DNA of 64,000 bases, from contig JADJEA010000012.1 in the NCBI GenBank assembly GCA_016702415.1, positions 86,027-150,026 of the forward strand, in the 5' to 3' direction. The position numbers were made by a program, and so were the translations under genes. This document shows positions 22,762-31,276 of the stretch, piece after piece. Position 1 is the stretch's first letter. Every line of letters starts with the position of its first letter. Below the pieces are notes generated by a model. The model had not been told where the DNA came from and made no database searches. It saw nothing but the letters and a program-made list of their open reading frames with translations. The DNA comes from Nostocoides sp. (GTDB lineage Bacteria; Actinomycetota; Actinomycetes; Actinomycetales; Dermatophilaceae).

Positions 22762-23154
22762 TCACTTGAGGGAGACGGTGGCGCCGGCGCCCTCGAGCTG
22801 CTCCTTGGCCTTCTCGGCCGCGGCCTTGTCGACCTTCTCGAGGACGGCCTTGGGGGCGCCGTCGACGAGGTCCTTGGCCTCCTTGAGGCCGAGGGAGGTC
22901 AGCGCGCGGACCTCCTTGATGACCTGGATCTTCTTCTCGCCGGCGGCCTCGAGGATGACGTCGAACTCGTCCTGCTCCTCGACCTCGGCCGGGGCGTCGG
23001 CAGCAGCGCCACCGCCGACGGCCGGGCCGGCCATCATCGGGGCTGCGGCGGTGACGCCGAAGGTCTCCTCGAACTGCTTGACGAACTCGGAGAGCTCGAT
23101 CAGGGTCATCTCCTTGAAGGCGTCAAGGAGCTCGTCGGTGCTGAGCTTCGCCAT
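22762..23154 (-). CDS. rplL: 50S ribosomal protein L7/L12
   Basis: 130 residues: N-terminal dimerisation domain MAKLSTDELLDAFKEMTLIE, a flexible Ala/Gly-rich hinge near residues 38-60, and the factor-binding C-terminal domain with EKKIQVIKEVRALTSLGLKE. It forms the stalk that recruits elongation factors. It follows rplJ with a 69-bp gap. Confidence 0.99.
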   Translation of the reverse strand: MAKLSTDELLDAFKEMTLIELSEFVKQFEETFGVTAAAPMMAGPAVGGGAAADAPAEVEEQDEFDVILEAAGEKKIQVIKEVRALTSLGLKEAKDLVDGAPKAVLEKVDKAAAEKAKEQLEGAGATVSLK

Positions 23155-23223
23155 GATGGGCGTCCTTTCTGGTGTGCGTATGCCGTGAGTGGCGGCTGGG
23201 TGTCTGCCTGGCCCGGGTGTGGG

Positions 23224-23841
23224 TCAGGCGTCCGCGTCGCCACTCGGGGCGACGTCGTCTGCCGGGGCGTCCTGCGGCGCCTCGACGGAGTCCTGCGGGG
23301 TGTCGGCCGGAGCGTCCTGTGGCGCGGACTGCTCGACCTTGGCGCGCAGCGCGTCGATCGTGCGGGCCGCCTGCGACAGAGGCGCGGCGAACAGGTAGAC
23401 CGCCCGGCTCAGCGAGGCATTCATGGCCCCGGCGAGCTTGGCGAGGAGAACCTCGCGCGACTCGAGGTCGGCGAGCTTCTTGACCTCGTCGGCGCTCAGG
23501 GCGCGTCCGTCGAGGACACCACCCTTGATCACCAGCAGAGGATTGGCCTTGGCGAAGTCACGCAGCCCCTTGGCCGCCTCCACGACATCGCCCTCGATGA
23601 AGGCGATGGCGGTCGGGCCGGCGAGCTGACCGTCGAAGGCGGTCACCCCGGCGTCCTTGGCGGCCAGATCGGTCAGCGTGTTCTTGACCACGGCGTAGGT
23701 GGCGTTGCCACGGAGAGTGGTGCGCAGCGTGGTGAGCTGCTTGACGGTCAGACCGCGGTACTCCGTGAGAACGGCCGCATTCGAGGAACGGAACTTCTCC
23801 GTCAGCTCGGCAATGGCGGCGGACTTGTCTGCCTTCGCCAT
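23224..23841 (-). CDS. rplJ: 50S ribosomal protein L10
   Basis: 205 residues, longer than typical (about 175) because of an acidic, low-complexity C-terminus after residue 175 with repeats of APQDAPAD. The core (VLTEYRGLTVKQLTTLR, ATYAVVKNTL) is conserved. L10 anchors L7/L12 dimers and represses its own operon by binding the leader RNA. The ATG follows AAGGAGG. Confidence 0.98.
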   Translation of the reverse strand: MAKADKSAAIAELTEKFRSSNAAVLTEYRGLTVKQLTTLRTTLRGNATYAVVKNTLTDLAAKDAGVTAFDGQLAGPTAIAFIEGDVVEAAKGLRDFAKANPLLVIKGGVLDGRALSADEVKKLADLESREVLLAKLAGAMNASLSRAVYLFAAPLSQAARTIDALRAKVEQSAPQDAPADTPQDSVEAPQDAPADDVAPSGDADA

Positions 23842-24045
23842 GTGGGCCTCCTTCGTCGTCGGTGACCAGCGGTTGGCCCCGAAACGAGAGGAGCCCCGGC
23901 GCAGGGCGCACGGGGCGGGCCCACGGCATACGGACTGGGTCCGGCCGCGGAAGCGGAACGTGGCCTGCGCTGGACGCCCACCCGGTGTGGGACCTTCGGC
24001 ACCTCGGCGTATGCCGTGGCGCGACCGGCGGTCATTGGTCCCCTC
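23842..24045 (-). promoter_or_regulatory. Probable L10 leader of rplJL
   Basis: About 200 nt ahead of rplJ can fold strongly: CACGGCATACG near 24000 (minus-strand order) pairs with CGTATGCCGTG near 23927-23937, closing an inner domain, and a GC-rich CCCUGCGCCGGGGCUCC-like segment precedes the ribosome binding site. This fits an autogenous L10(L12)4 target by position; I cannot check it against the family model. Confidence 0.45.
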
Positions 24046-24126
24046 CAGGGTACGTCCCGGACGCCGCGGGGCCAAATCGCGTGTCGAGCGTGCGGCCGGA
24101 GGGCCGCTGGGGCGTCTCCAGACCAC

Positions 24127-24161
24127 AACCGCCTCGCCACCCGAGGGGCGGCGAGGCGGTT
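24127..24161 (-). terminator. Terminator after the lipoprotein gene
   Basis: AACCGCCTCGCC (24127-24138) and GGCGAGGCGGTT (24150-24161) form a perfect 12-bp stem, 19 bp beyond the lipoprotein stop. Confidence 0.85.
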
Positions 24162-24179
24162 CGCGGCATACGGCAGGGG

Positions 24180-25022
24180 TCACATGGTGGTGACCTCGGA
24201 CGACGGCGGGGCCTCGATCGAGACGGGCTGACCCCAGCCGGAGTACTTGACCTTGATCTCCATGCCCATGTTCATGCTGGTCTCGACGGGGCGACCGTCC
24301 TTGTCGATGACGTAGGTCACCGGGATGGATTCGGGCAGCGAGGCACTCGCGGACGCCAGCGCGGAGTCGCCGCCCATCGCGTCGAGCACCTTGCTGAGGT
24401 TGAGATCCATCGAGATGGTGGTGGTGTCGTCGGTCTTGGCCGTGACCTTGGCCTTCATGCCGGCGAATGCCTTCGCCATCGTCGCCGGATCGAGGCTGCT
24501 GACGTCGGGGGTGCCGCTCTGCCCCGCGGTGGCCGCGTCCATCTTGATCCACTTGGTGCCGCCGCCCAGCAATGGCGACTGCATGTAGACCACGCCGCCG
24601 ACGGAGATCATCTTCATCTTGGTGCCGGACATGTTCATGGTCATCGTGGAATCCTGCTTGCCGTTGACGACCTTGAAGTCGCCCTCGGCGGTGATCATCC
24701 CGCCCATGTCCATGCTGAGGTGGCCCGATGTCCCGTCCTTGAAGGTGTGCGTCATCGCGGACGCCAGAGCGGCACCGTCGATCGTGTCGCCGACCTTGGC
24801 GTCCGCAAGGGAACTGACCGTCCCCCCGCCGTCGCTCGTGCTCGACTCGGTCGCACTCGTCGTCGTGGACGTGCTGCTGGAGTCGCCGCCGGTGGTTCTG
24901 CTCGTCGACGCGGCAGTTCCACCGCTCGTCGTCGTGGACGTGGCGGTCTTGTCGCTACCGCCGCAGCCGGCCAGCGCGAGGGAAGCCGCAGCGATCGCGG
25001 CGGCCAGGGACAACTTCTTCAC
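24180..25022 (-). CDS. LppX/LprAFG-like lipoprotein
   Basis: 280 residues from the GTG at 25022, chosen because GGGGAG precedes it and it gives a textbook lipoprotein signal: KKLSLAAAIAAASLALAGCGG with the lipobox LAGC at about residue 22. A Thr/Ser-rich linker of about 60 residues follows, then a domain of the type found in actinobacterial LprA/F/G proteins (DGTSGHLSMDMGG, SMDLNLSKVLDAMGG, VTYVIDKDGRPVE). These bind and move acylated lipids at the outer face of the membrane. It is a single gene between rplJ and rplA, each side closed by a terminator. Confidence 0.85.
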   Translation of the reverse strand: MKKLSLAAAIAAASLALAGCGGSDKTATSTTTSGGTAASTSRTTGGDSSSTSTTTSATESSTSDGGGTVSSLADAKVGDTIDGAALASAMTHTFKDGTSGHLSMDMGGMITAEGDFKVVNGKQDSTMTMNMSGTKMKMISVGGVVYMQSPLLGGGTKWIKMDAATAGQSGTPDVSSLDPATMAKAFAGMKAKVTAKTDDTTTISMDLNLSKVLDAMGGDSALASASASLPESIPVTYVIDKDGRPVETSMNMGMEIKVKYSGWGQPVSIEAPPSSEVTTM

Positions 25023-25170
25023 GGTGGTGCTCCCCCTCTCGGGTCCCCGGGGGATCCGGGGACATCGGGGCCTCAGCTTATGCCCGGCCGCATGCGGACG
25101 TGCAGAAAACACCGCGAAGGGGCACCGGGACGACCCGACGAGCCACTTGACCGCCGGCGATGACGAACGG

Positions 25171-25197
25171 GTCGGCACCGGAGCGTCCGGTGCCGAC
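25171..25197 (-). terminator. Terminator after rplA
   Basis: GTCGGCACCGGA and TCCGGTGCCGAC pair perfectly (12 bp) around GCG, 21 bp beyond the rplA stop. Confidence 0.85.
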
Positions 25198-25218
25198 ACG
25201 CAAGGTCAGTCGCGCTGG

Positions 25219-25935
25219 TCAGGCGGTCGCGTCCTCCTCCAGGAGGTTGCGGGTGCGGGTGTGGTCCAGCGGGATGCCGGGGCCCATCGACGTCGCCATC
25301 GTGGCCTTGAGCAGGAAGCGTCCCTTGGAGGCAGCAGGCTTGAGGCGCAGGACCTCCTCGATCGCGGCGGCGTAGTTCTCGACAAGCGCCTTCTCGTCGA
25401 AGCTCGCCTTGCCGATGATGAAGTGGAGGTTGGCGTGCTTGTCGTTGCGGAACTCGATCTTGCCGCCCTTGATGTCGGTGACGGCCTTGCCGGTGTCCAT
25501 CGTGACGGTGCCCGTCTTGGGGTTCGGCATGAGGCCACGCGGGCCGAGGATCTTGCCCAGGCGGCCGACCTTGCCCATCAGGTCGGGGGTGGCGACGACG
25601 GCGTCGAAGTCGAGCCAGCCACCGGAGACCTTCTCGATCATGTCGTCGGAGCCCACGTAGTCGGCGCCCGCCGCCCGAGCCGCCTCGGCCTTGTCGCCAT
25701 TGGCGAAGACGAGGACGCGAGCGGTCTTGCCGGTGCCATTGGGCAGGTTGACGGTGCCGCGGACGATCTGGTCGGCCTTGCGCGGGTCGATGCCCAGGCG
25801 GAGAGCGACCTCCACGGTGGCGTCATATTTCGTCGTCGCCGTCTCCTTCGCGAGACGGACGGCCTGGAGCGGGCTATAGGTCGTGGAACGGTCGATCTTG
25901 TCGGCCGCCGCCCGGTAGGCCTTGCTGCGGTTCAT
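25219..25935 (-). CDS. rplA: 50S ribosomal protein L1
   Basis: 238 residues, starting MNRSKAYRAAADKID and including the conserved GKILGPRGLMPNPKTGTV loop. L1 forms the mobile stalk near the exit site and can bind its own mRNA. The ribosome binding site is a weak AGAGAGAA. The gap to rplK (224 bp) is long for this pair and contains three 15-bp tandem units. Confidence 0.99.
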   Translation of the reverse strand: MNRSKAYRAAADKIDRSTTYSPLQAVRLAKETATTKYDATVEVALRLGIDPRKADQIVRGTVNLPNGTGKTARVLVFANGDKAEAARAAGADYVGSDDMIEKVSGGWLDFDAVVATPDLMGKVGRLGKILGPRGLMPNPKTGTVTMDTGKAVTDIKGGKIEFRNDKHANLHFIIGKASFDEKALVENYAAAIEEVLRLKPAASKGRFLLKATMATSMGPGIPLDHTRTRNLLEEDATA

Positions 25936-26065
25936 CGGGATGTTCTCTCTTTCGGTGTGGTCGATGGAGCCGGTATGCCGACCCCTCCCACGCCGCCGAC
26001 CGGTTGCCCGGCCGGACGGCGCCCACCGGGCCAGGTGGCCCGGTGTGGCAGCACGGTGGCTGCCC

Positions 26066-26110
26066 GTGGTCTGTCGTTCGGTGGTTTGTCGTTCGGTGGT
26101 CTGTCGTGCG
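26066..26110. repeat. Three 15-bp tandem units between rplK and rplA
   Basis: Units GTGGTCTGTCGTTCG (26066), GTGGTTTGTCGTTCG (26081) and GTGGTCTGTCGTGCG (26096) differ by one or two bases. A similar 15-bp array lies upstream of secE. Confidence 0.8.
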
Positions 26111-26159
26111 TTCGGGGTGGAGGTCAGGCCCGCGGTGCGCGGGTCCTGGCCGCGACGCC

Positions 26160-26591
26160 TCAGAGCTCGGTCGTGATGCCCATCGACCGGGCCGTGCCGG
26201 CGATGATCCGCATGGCCATGTCGATGTCGTTGGCGTTGAGGTCGACCATCTTCTGCTCGGCGATCTCGCGCACCTGGTCCCGGGTCAGCTTGGCGACCTT
26301 GGTCTTGTGCGGCTCGCCCGAACCCTTGGGCACTCCGGCGGCCTTCTTGATCAGCTCGGCGGCCGGCGGCGTCTTGGTGACGAAGGTGAACGAGCGGTCT
26401 TCGTAGACCGTGATCTCGACGGGGATGACATTGCCGCGCTGGTGCTCGGTCGCGGCGTTGTAGGCCTTGACGAACTCCATGATGTTGACACCGTGCTGAC
26501 CGAGCGCGGGGCCGACCGGCGGGGCCGGCGTCGCGGCACCGGCGTTGATCTGCAGCTTGATGAAGCCGGAGACCTTCTTCTTGGGGGGCAT
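26160..26591 (-). CDS. rplK: 50S ribosomal protein L11
   Basis: 143 residues, MPPKKKVSGFIKLQI to SMGITTEL. The proline pair in PAPPVGPALGQHG, the thiostrepton-contact region, is intact. L11 sits at the GTPase centre and activates RelA. The ATG follows AAAAGAGAA. It heads the rplK-rplA unit. Confidence 0.99.
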   Translation of the reverse strand: MPPKKKVSGFIKLQINAGAATPAPPVGPALGQHGVNIMEFVKAYNAATEHQRGNVIPVEITVYEDRSFTFVTKTPPAAELIKKAAGVPKGSGEPHKTKVAKLTRDQVREIAEQKMVDLNANDIDMAMRIIAGTARSMGITTEL

Positions 26592-26724
26592 TGCTGTTCT
26601 CTTTTCGTGGTGGGCCGACGCCAACGGGCGATGACTCGGTTGCGACATCCGGGTCGATTTGACTCGCCCCGGACCGGATCCGCACGGCGTAACCGCGCGG
26701 TATCTCGTGGACTATTCAGTTGTT

Positions 26725-26766
26725 CGGGGGCCGAAACCCCCGCCGATCGGACGGGGGCTGGGCCCC
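26725..26766 (-). terminator. Terminator-like stems after nusG
   Basis: CGGGGG/CCCCCG (26725-26742) and a second GC-rich stem with GGGG/CCCC further on lie just beyond the nusG stop at 26772. Confidence 0.5.
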
Positions 26767-26771
26767 GCCGA

Positions 26772-27635
26772 TCACAGCTTGGTGACCTGGCCGAAGCCGA
26801 GCTCGACCGGGGTCTCCCGGCCGAAGATGGACACCAGGACCTTGAGCTTCTGGGTGTCGGGGTTGATCTCGGAGATCGTCGCCGGCATCGTCTCGAAGGG
26901 GCCGTCCATGACCGTGACGGACTCGCCGATCTCGAAGTCCACGATCGTCTTGGACTGCGACTTCGACGCCGAGGAGCCGCCCGCACCGCCGCCGGTGCCG
27001 GATGCGGCGACCTCCAGGTCGGCCGGCTTGAGCATCGAGAAGACCTCGTCCAGACCCAACGGGACGGGAGCGTGCGCGTTGCCGACGAAGCCCGTCACGC
27101 CGGGCGTATGCCGCACCGCCCCCCACGACTCGTCGGTCATCTCCATCCGCACCAGGACGTACCCGGGCATGCGGACGCGGTGGACCTGCTTCTTCTGGCC
27201 GTTCTTGATCTCGGTCACGGTCTCCATGGGGACCTGGACCTCGAAGATGTAGTCCTCCATGTTGAGGGAGGTCATCCGGGTCTCGAGGTTGTGCTTGACC
27301 CGGTTCTCGTAGCCGGCGTAGGAGTGGATGACGTACCAGTCGCCGAACTTGCTCGCCAGCTCGTCCTTGAACGCCTTGACGGGGTCCACCGGGAGCGGGT
27401 CGCCGTCGCTGTCCCCTTCGGGTGCCTCGCTGCCGGCGGCCACGTCCTCGGTGGTGGCATCGTCGGTGGCGTCGTCGGTGGTGGCGTCGTCGACCGCCTC
27501 CTCGTCCGCCGTGGCAGCCTCGGTGGCCTCGGTTGACTCAGCGGCCGTCGCGTCCTGCGAGTCACCGGCGTCCGGCGCGGTCTCGTCGACGAGATCAGCC
27601 TCGATCTCGGCCTCGAACTCGGGCTCCTGCGACAT
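26772..27635 (-). CDS. nusG: Transcription antitermination factor NusG
   Basis: 287 residues from the ATG at 27635, with GAGGAAG upstream. The first 90 residues or so are an acidic Asp/Glu/Thr-rich extension typical of actinobacterial NusG. The NGN domain follows (DWYVIHSYAGYENRVKHNL, MPGYVLVRMEMTDESW, TPGVTGFVG) and a C-terminal KOW domain (GESVTVMDGPFETMPATI, ETPVELGFGQVTKL). NusG binds RNA polymerase through NGN and links it to S10 or Rho through KOW. Confidence 0.98.
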   Translation of the reverse strand: MSQEPEFEAEIEADLVDETAPDAGDSQDATAAESTEATEAATADEEAVDDATTDDATDDATTEDVAAGSEAPEGDSDGDPLPVDPVKAFKDELASKFGDWYVIHSYAGYENRVKHNLETRMTSLNMEDYIFEVQVPMETVTEIKNGQKKQVHRVRMPGYVLVRMEMTDESWGAVRHTPGVTGFVGNAHAPVPLGLDEVFSMLKPADLEVAASGTGGGAGGSSASKSQSKTIVDFEIGESVTVMDGPFETMPATISEINPDTQKLKVLVSIFGRETPVELGFGQVTKL

Positions 27636-27699
27636 CACACTTCCTCACGATCGGTTTGCGTCAACGGCAATTCGGGGCCCCTTGGGCCGGCGTCCGGCG

Positions 27700-27948
27700 T
27701 CAGCCGCCGAACACCCACAGCACGAGCTTGGTGAACCCGAAGTCGAGCGCCGCGGTGAAGGCCATCACGGCGGTCACGAACACGATCACGACCGCGGTGT
27801 AGTTGACCAACTCCGAGCGGGTGGGCCGGACGACCTTGCGGAGTTCGTCCAGGACCTGCTTGACGAAGAGACGCAGGCGGGCGACCGGGGACAGGCCCTT
27901 GCCGCCCCTCCGGTTGGAGGCGCGCGTCGGTGCACCCACGTCGGTCAC
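27700..27948 (-). CDS. secE: Preprotein translocase subunit SecE
   Basis: 82 residues from the GTG at 27948 with GAAAGAAG upstream. A basic cytoplasmic part (ARLRLFVKQVLDELRKVVRP with TRSEL) is followed by a single membrane helix VVIVFVTAVMAFTAALDFGF. SecE clamps SecY. secE-nusG is the conserved actinobacterial pair and tRNA-Trp lies just upstream. Confidence 0.95.
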   Translation of the reverse strand: MTDVGAPTRASNRRGGKGLSPVARLRLFVKQVLDELRKVVRPTRSELVNYTAVVIVFVTAVMAFTAALDFGFTKLVLWVFGG

Positions 27949-27980
27949 GGCGCCACTTCTTTCGCTGCTCGGTCGATTGT

Positions 27981-28025
27981 GCTCGGTTGCATGGTGTTCG
28001 GTTGCATGGTGTTCGGGTTGTGCTG
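27981..28025. repeat. 15-bp tandem units upstream of secE
   Basis: GCTCGGTTGCATGGT (27981), GTTCGGTTGCATGGT (27996) and a diverged third unit GTTCGGGTTGTGCTG (28011). They sit between tRNA-Trp and secE and would be in any joint transcript. Confidence 0.75.
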
Positions 28026-28100
28026 CTTGGACTGCTGTCGGATCGCGGCCTGGGCGGATCGCTGCGGGTGGAACCGCGGCGGCCCAGACCACCGGAAACG

Positions 28101-28173
28101 CAGGGCAGGAGGGACTCGAACCCCCAACCGCCGGTTTTGGAGACCGGTGCTCTACCAATTGAGCCACTGCCCT
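28101..28173 (-). tRNA. tRNA-Trp (CCA)
   Basis: 73 nt. Acceptor AGGGCAG/CTGCCCT is perfect, the anticodon loop CTCCAAA gives CCA, the T arm has GGTTCGAGTCC, and the discriminator is G. No CCA end is encoded. It lies immediately upstream of secE, as usual in actinobacteria. Confidence 0.97.
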
Positions 28174-28313
28174 AGGGGAACGCGCGGGTTGAGACGCGGG
28201 TTCCCGGCCGGCGGTGAAGGCACGCCGCAGCGGTCCGGCACACGCCGAGGACTCAGCATACGTGACGGTGGGGGCTGGGTGCGAACTCGTTCGGCGGATG
28301 CGAACATGGCCCC

Positions 28314-29635
28314 GTGAGCGACCCGAAGCGGCCCCTGACCGACCTGTCCCCCGCGGAACTCGAGGATTTCCTCGGGGGGAAGCGCGCGGCATACGCCGCC
28401 CTGACCGAGCGTGGGCTCGCGCTCGACCTGACCCGGGGCAAGCCCTCCGCGGCCCAGCTCGACCTCGCCGACGACCTCCTGCGGCTGCCCACCGGCCACA
28501 AGGACGCGGACGGGGTGGACGTGCGCAATTACGGCGGGCTGAACGGCATCCGCGAGCTCCGGGAGATGTTCGCCGACCTGTTGTGGGTCGAGCCGGACCA
28601 GGTCATTGCGGGCGGCAACTCCAGCCTGACGATGATGCACGACACCCTCGTGATGATGCTGCTGCACGGCGCGGTCGACTCGACCTCGCCGTGGGTGCGG
28701 GCGGAGAAGGTCAAGTTCATCTGCCCGGTGCCGGGCTACGACCGTCACTTCACGATGCTCGCGTCCTATGGCATCGAGATGATCCCGGTCGACATCCACG
28801 AGGACGGTCCGGACGCGACGGCGATCGCCGCGCTGGTCAAGGACGACCCGGCCATCAAGGGCATGTGGATCGTCCCGACCTATGCCAACCCCTCGGGCGC
28901 CGTGGTCAGCGAGTCGGTGGCGGCGACGCTCGCGTCGATGCCGACCAGGCGGCACCCGACTTCAAGATCTTCTGGGACAACGCCTATGCGTTCCACCACC
29001 TGACCGAGGACGAGGCCAAGGGCGTCGACATCCTGTCGGTCGCCTCCGCCGCGGGGAACCCGCACCGCCCGGTGATATTCGCCTCGACGAGCAAGATCAC
29101 GTATGCCGGGGCCGGCGTCGCCTTCTTGGCCGCCAGTCGGGAGAACGTCGCCTGGTGGCTCAAGCACTACCAGTTCGCCTCGATCGGGCCGGACAAGGTC
29201 AACCAGTTGCGGCACGTGCAGTTCTTCAAGACGGCGCAAGGGGTGCGCGACCACATGGTCAAGCACCGCGAGATCCTCGCCCCGAAGTTCGCGGCGGTCG
29301 ATGCCGCGCTCACCGCCGAACTCGACGGCCTCGGGATCGCCCGGTGGTCGAAGCCGACCGGCGGCTATTTCGTCAATCTCGACGTCATGGACGGAACGGC
29401 CGCACGCGTCGTCGCCCTGGCGAAGGAGGCGGGCATCGTCCTGACCCCGGCCGGGGCGTCCTTCCCCCACGGGCATGACCCGCGCGACCGCAACATCCGG
29501 CTCGCGCCGTCGTTCCCGACCCTCGCCGACGTCGAGACGGCGATGGCGGGGGTGGCGACGTGCGTGAGTCTGGCCGCAGCGGAGAAGCTGGCCGCGCGGC
29601 ATACCGCCACGGCCAGCACGCCTGAGGGAGAATGA
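28314..29635 (+). CDS. Aspartate aminotransferase (class I/II, one frameshift)
   Basis: About 440 residues if the frame is restored. It is a PLP-dependent aminotransferase of the actinobacterial group with an extended front (PLTDLSPAELEDFLGGKRAAY, LDLTRGKPS, NYGGLNGIRELREMFADLL). The PLP lysine is in FASTSKITYAGAGVAF. One base is missing near 28948: the first frame runs to LASMPT and the second resumes AAPDFKIFWDNAYAF, with all family residues on both sides. Because nothing else is lost, a consensus error or a very recent mutation is more likely than an old pseudogene. The GTG start is at 28314. Confidence 0.85.
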
Positions 29636-29639
29636 CGTC

Positions 29640-30101
29640 ATGTCGGAGCAGCGCGAGATCATCAGCGACGATCTGACCGCCTACAGCCTGGACGACGAGG
29701 ACCAGCTGCAGCCCGAGGACACCCTCATCGACGACGGCGTCGAGGATGTCCTTGACCGCGGCTTCTCCCCCGCCGACACCGACCGCGGCTCCCGGCTGCA
29801 TGGGGTGACGGCGCACGAGCAGGGTCATCACGAGTCGATCGACGAGCGGCTGGCCCAGGAGGAGCCGGACCCCTACTCCCGGCTCGGGCTGGACGATGCG
29901 GCCTTGGGTGGCGACGACCCGGACGCGATCGCGGCCGAGGACGACTGGCTCGACGACCACGAGGTCGGTGACCGGCGGGCCGGTCGCTTGACCGACACCG
30001 GCGAGGAGTCCGTCGAGCACACGTGGGGTCGTGACGTCGGGGTCGACGGGGCCGGGGCCTCCGCCGAGGAGGCCGCCATGCACATCATCGAGGACCTCTG
30101 A
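29640..30101 (+). CDS. DUF5709 family acidic protein
   Basis: 153 residues, strongly acidic and hydrophilic, with no membrane segment: LTAYSLDDEDQLQPEDTL, VEDVLDRGFSPADTDRG, then a His/Asp/Glu-rich middle and EEAAMHIIEDL at the end. The front segment (DTL.DDGVEDVLDRGFSPA) is the hallmark of the actinobacterial DUF5709 family, whose function is unknown. It starts 4 bp after the aminotransferase stop, so the two are likely co-transcribed. Confidence 0.85.
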   Translation: MSEQREIISDDLTAYSLDDEDQLQPEDTLIDDGVEDVLDRGFSPADTDRGSRLHGVTAHEQGHHESIDERLAQEEPDPYSRLGLDDAALGGDDPDAIAAEDDWLDDHEVGDRRAGRLTDTGEESVEHTWGRDVGVDGAGASAEEAAMHIIEDL

Positions 30102-30136
30102 CCGAGGGCGGCGGGCGGCGGCGCGATCTCGCGGCG

Positions 30137-31243
30137 TTGCCCAAGGCGCACCTACATCTCCATTTCACCGGCTCCCTGCGTCTGTCGACGCTGGTCGACC
30201 TCGCCGCCGCCCACGGGATCCGGCTGCCGGACGCCCTCGTCGCCGAGTGGCCACCCCGGCTGGCCAGCGTCCGCGATGAGCGCGGATGGTTCCGTTTCCA
30301 GCGCCTGTATGACGCCGCGCGCGCTTGCGTCCGCGGCGAGGCCGACATGCGGCGCCTGATCCGCGAGGCGGCCTTCGACGACGCCGCGGAGGGCTCCCGC
30401 TGGTTGGAACTGCAGGTCGATCCCACGTCGTATGCGCCCTTTGTCGGCGGGCTGACGTCGGCGCTCGAGATCGTCTTGGACGAGGCGCGGGCGGTGACAG
30501 CCGCCGGTGGGGCGCCGGTCGCGATCATCGTCGCGGCGAGCCGGATCCGCCATCCGTTGGAGGCGCGAACCCTCGCCCGGCTGGCCGCTCGCCATGCCGG
30601 CGATGGTCCCGGGACGGTCGTCGGTTTCGGGCTGAGCAATGACGAACGCCGTGGCGAGACAACGGAGTTCGCGCCCGCATTCCGGATTGCCCGGCGGGCC
30701 GGCCTGGCCCTGATGCCCCATGCGGGCGAGTTGCTCGGGCCGGCGGCAGTCGAGGAGACCCTGGATGCGTTGGCGCCGGACCGGCTCGGTCACGGGGTCC
30801 GGTCGGTGGAGGATCCGCGTGTCATCGACCGGTTGGTCCACGAGGGTGTCGCCTTGGAGGTCTGCCCGCTGTCCAATGTCGCCCTGGGGGTGTATGCCGA
30901 TCCCACCCAGGTGCCGCTGCGCCGGCTCGCCGCCGCGGGCATCCCGATCGCCCTGGGCGCCGACGACCCGCTGTTGTTCGGCTCGCGACTGGTGCGGCAG
31001 TACGAGGTGGCCCGCGATCACCTCAGCTGCACCGACGCGGAGGTCGCCGAACTCGCCCGCGGTTCCATCCGGGCGTCCCGGGCCCCGGAGGGCACGAAGG
31101 CGGCGGCCCTGGCCGACATCGACGCCTGGCTTGCGGCCCCGGTCGACGACGGGATCGGAGCCCCGGACGTCGACGGGAGCGGAGCCCCGGTCGACGGGGC
31201 GGCCGACAGGATGGATGAAGCGGCCGACGGCAGGACGGCCTGA
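30137..31243 (+). CDS. Adenosine deaminase family protein
   Basis: About 368 residues from a TTG at 30137; the same frame extends back to a CTG at 30098 overlapping the previous stop, which would add 13 residues (LTEGGGRRRDLAA). The family is clear: zinc-binding HLHLHFTGS near the front, LGHGVRS, the third histidine with catalytic Glu in MPHAGE, and Asp pair in LGADDPLLFG. It hydrolyses adenosine (or a related aminopurine) to the inosine-type product in purine salvage. The last 30 residues are a low-complexity repeat (GIGAPDVDGSGAPVDG). Confidence 0.88.
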   Translation: MPKAHLHLHFTGSLRLSTLVDLAAAHGIRLPDALVAEWPPRLASVRDERGWFRFQRLYDAARACVRGEADMRRLIREAAFDDAAEGSRWLELQVDPTSYAPFVGGLTSALEIVLDEARAVTAAGGAPVAIIVAASRIRHPLEARTLARLAARHAGDGPGTVVGFGLSNDERRGETTEFAPAFRIARRAGLALMPHAGELLGPAAVEETLDALAPDRLGHGVRSVEDPRVIDRLVHEGVALEVCPLSNVALGVYADPTQVPLRRLAAAGIPIALGADDPLLFGSRLVRQYEVARDHLSCTDAEVAELARGSIRASRAPEGTKAAALADIDAWLAAPVDDGIGAPDVDGSGAPVDGAADRMDEAADGRTA

Positions 31244-31276
31244 CTGGATCCGGCTGCCCGGCGGCGGGGGGTCGCG

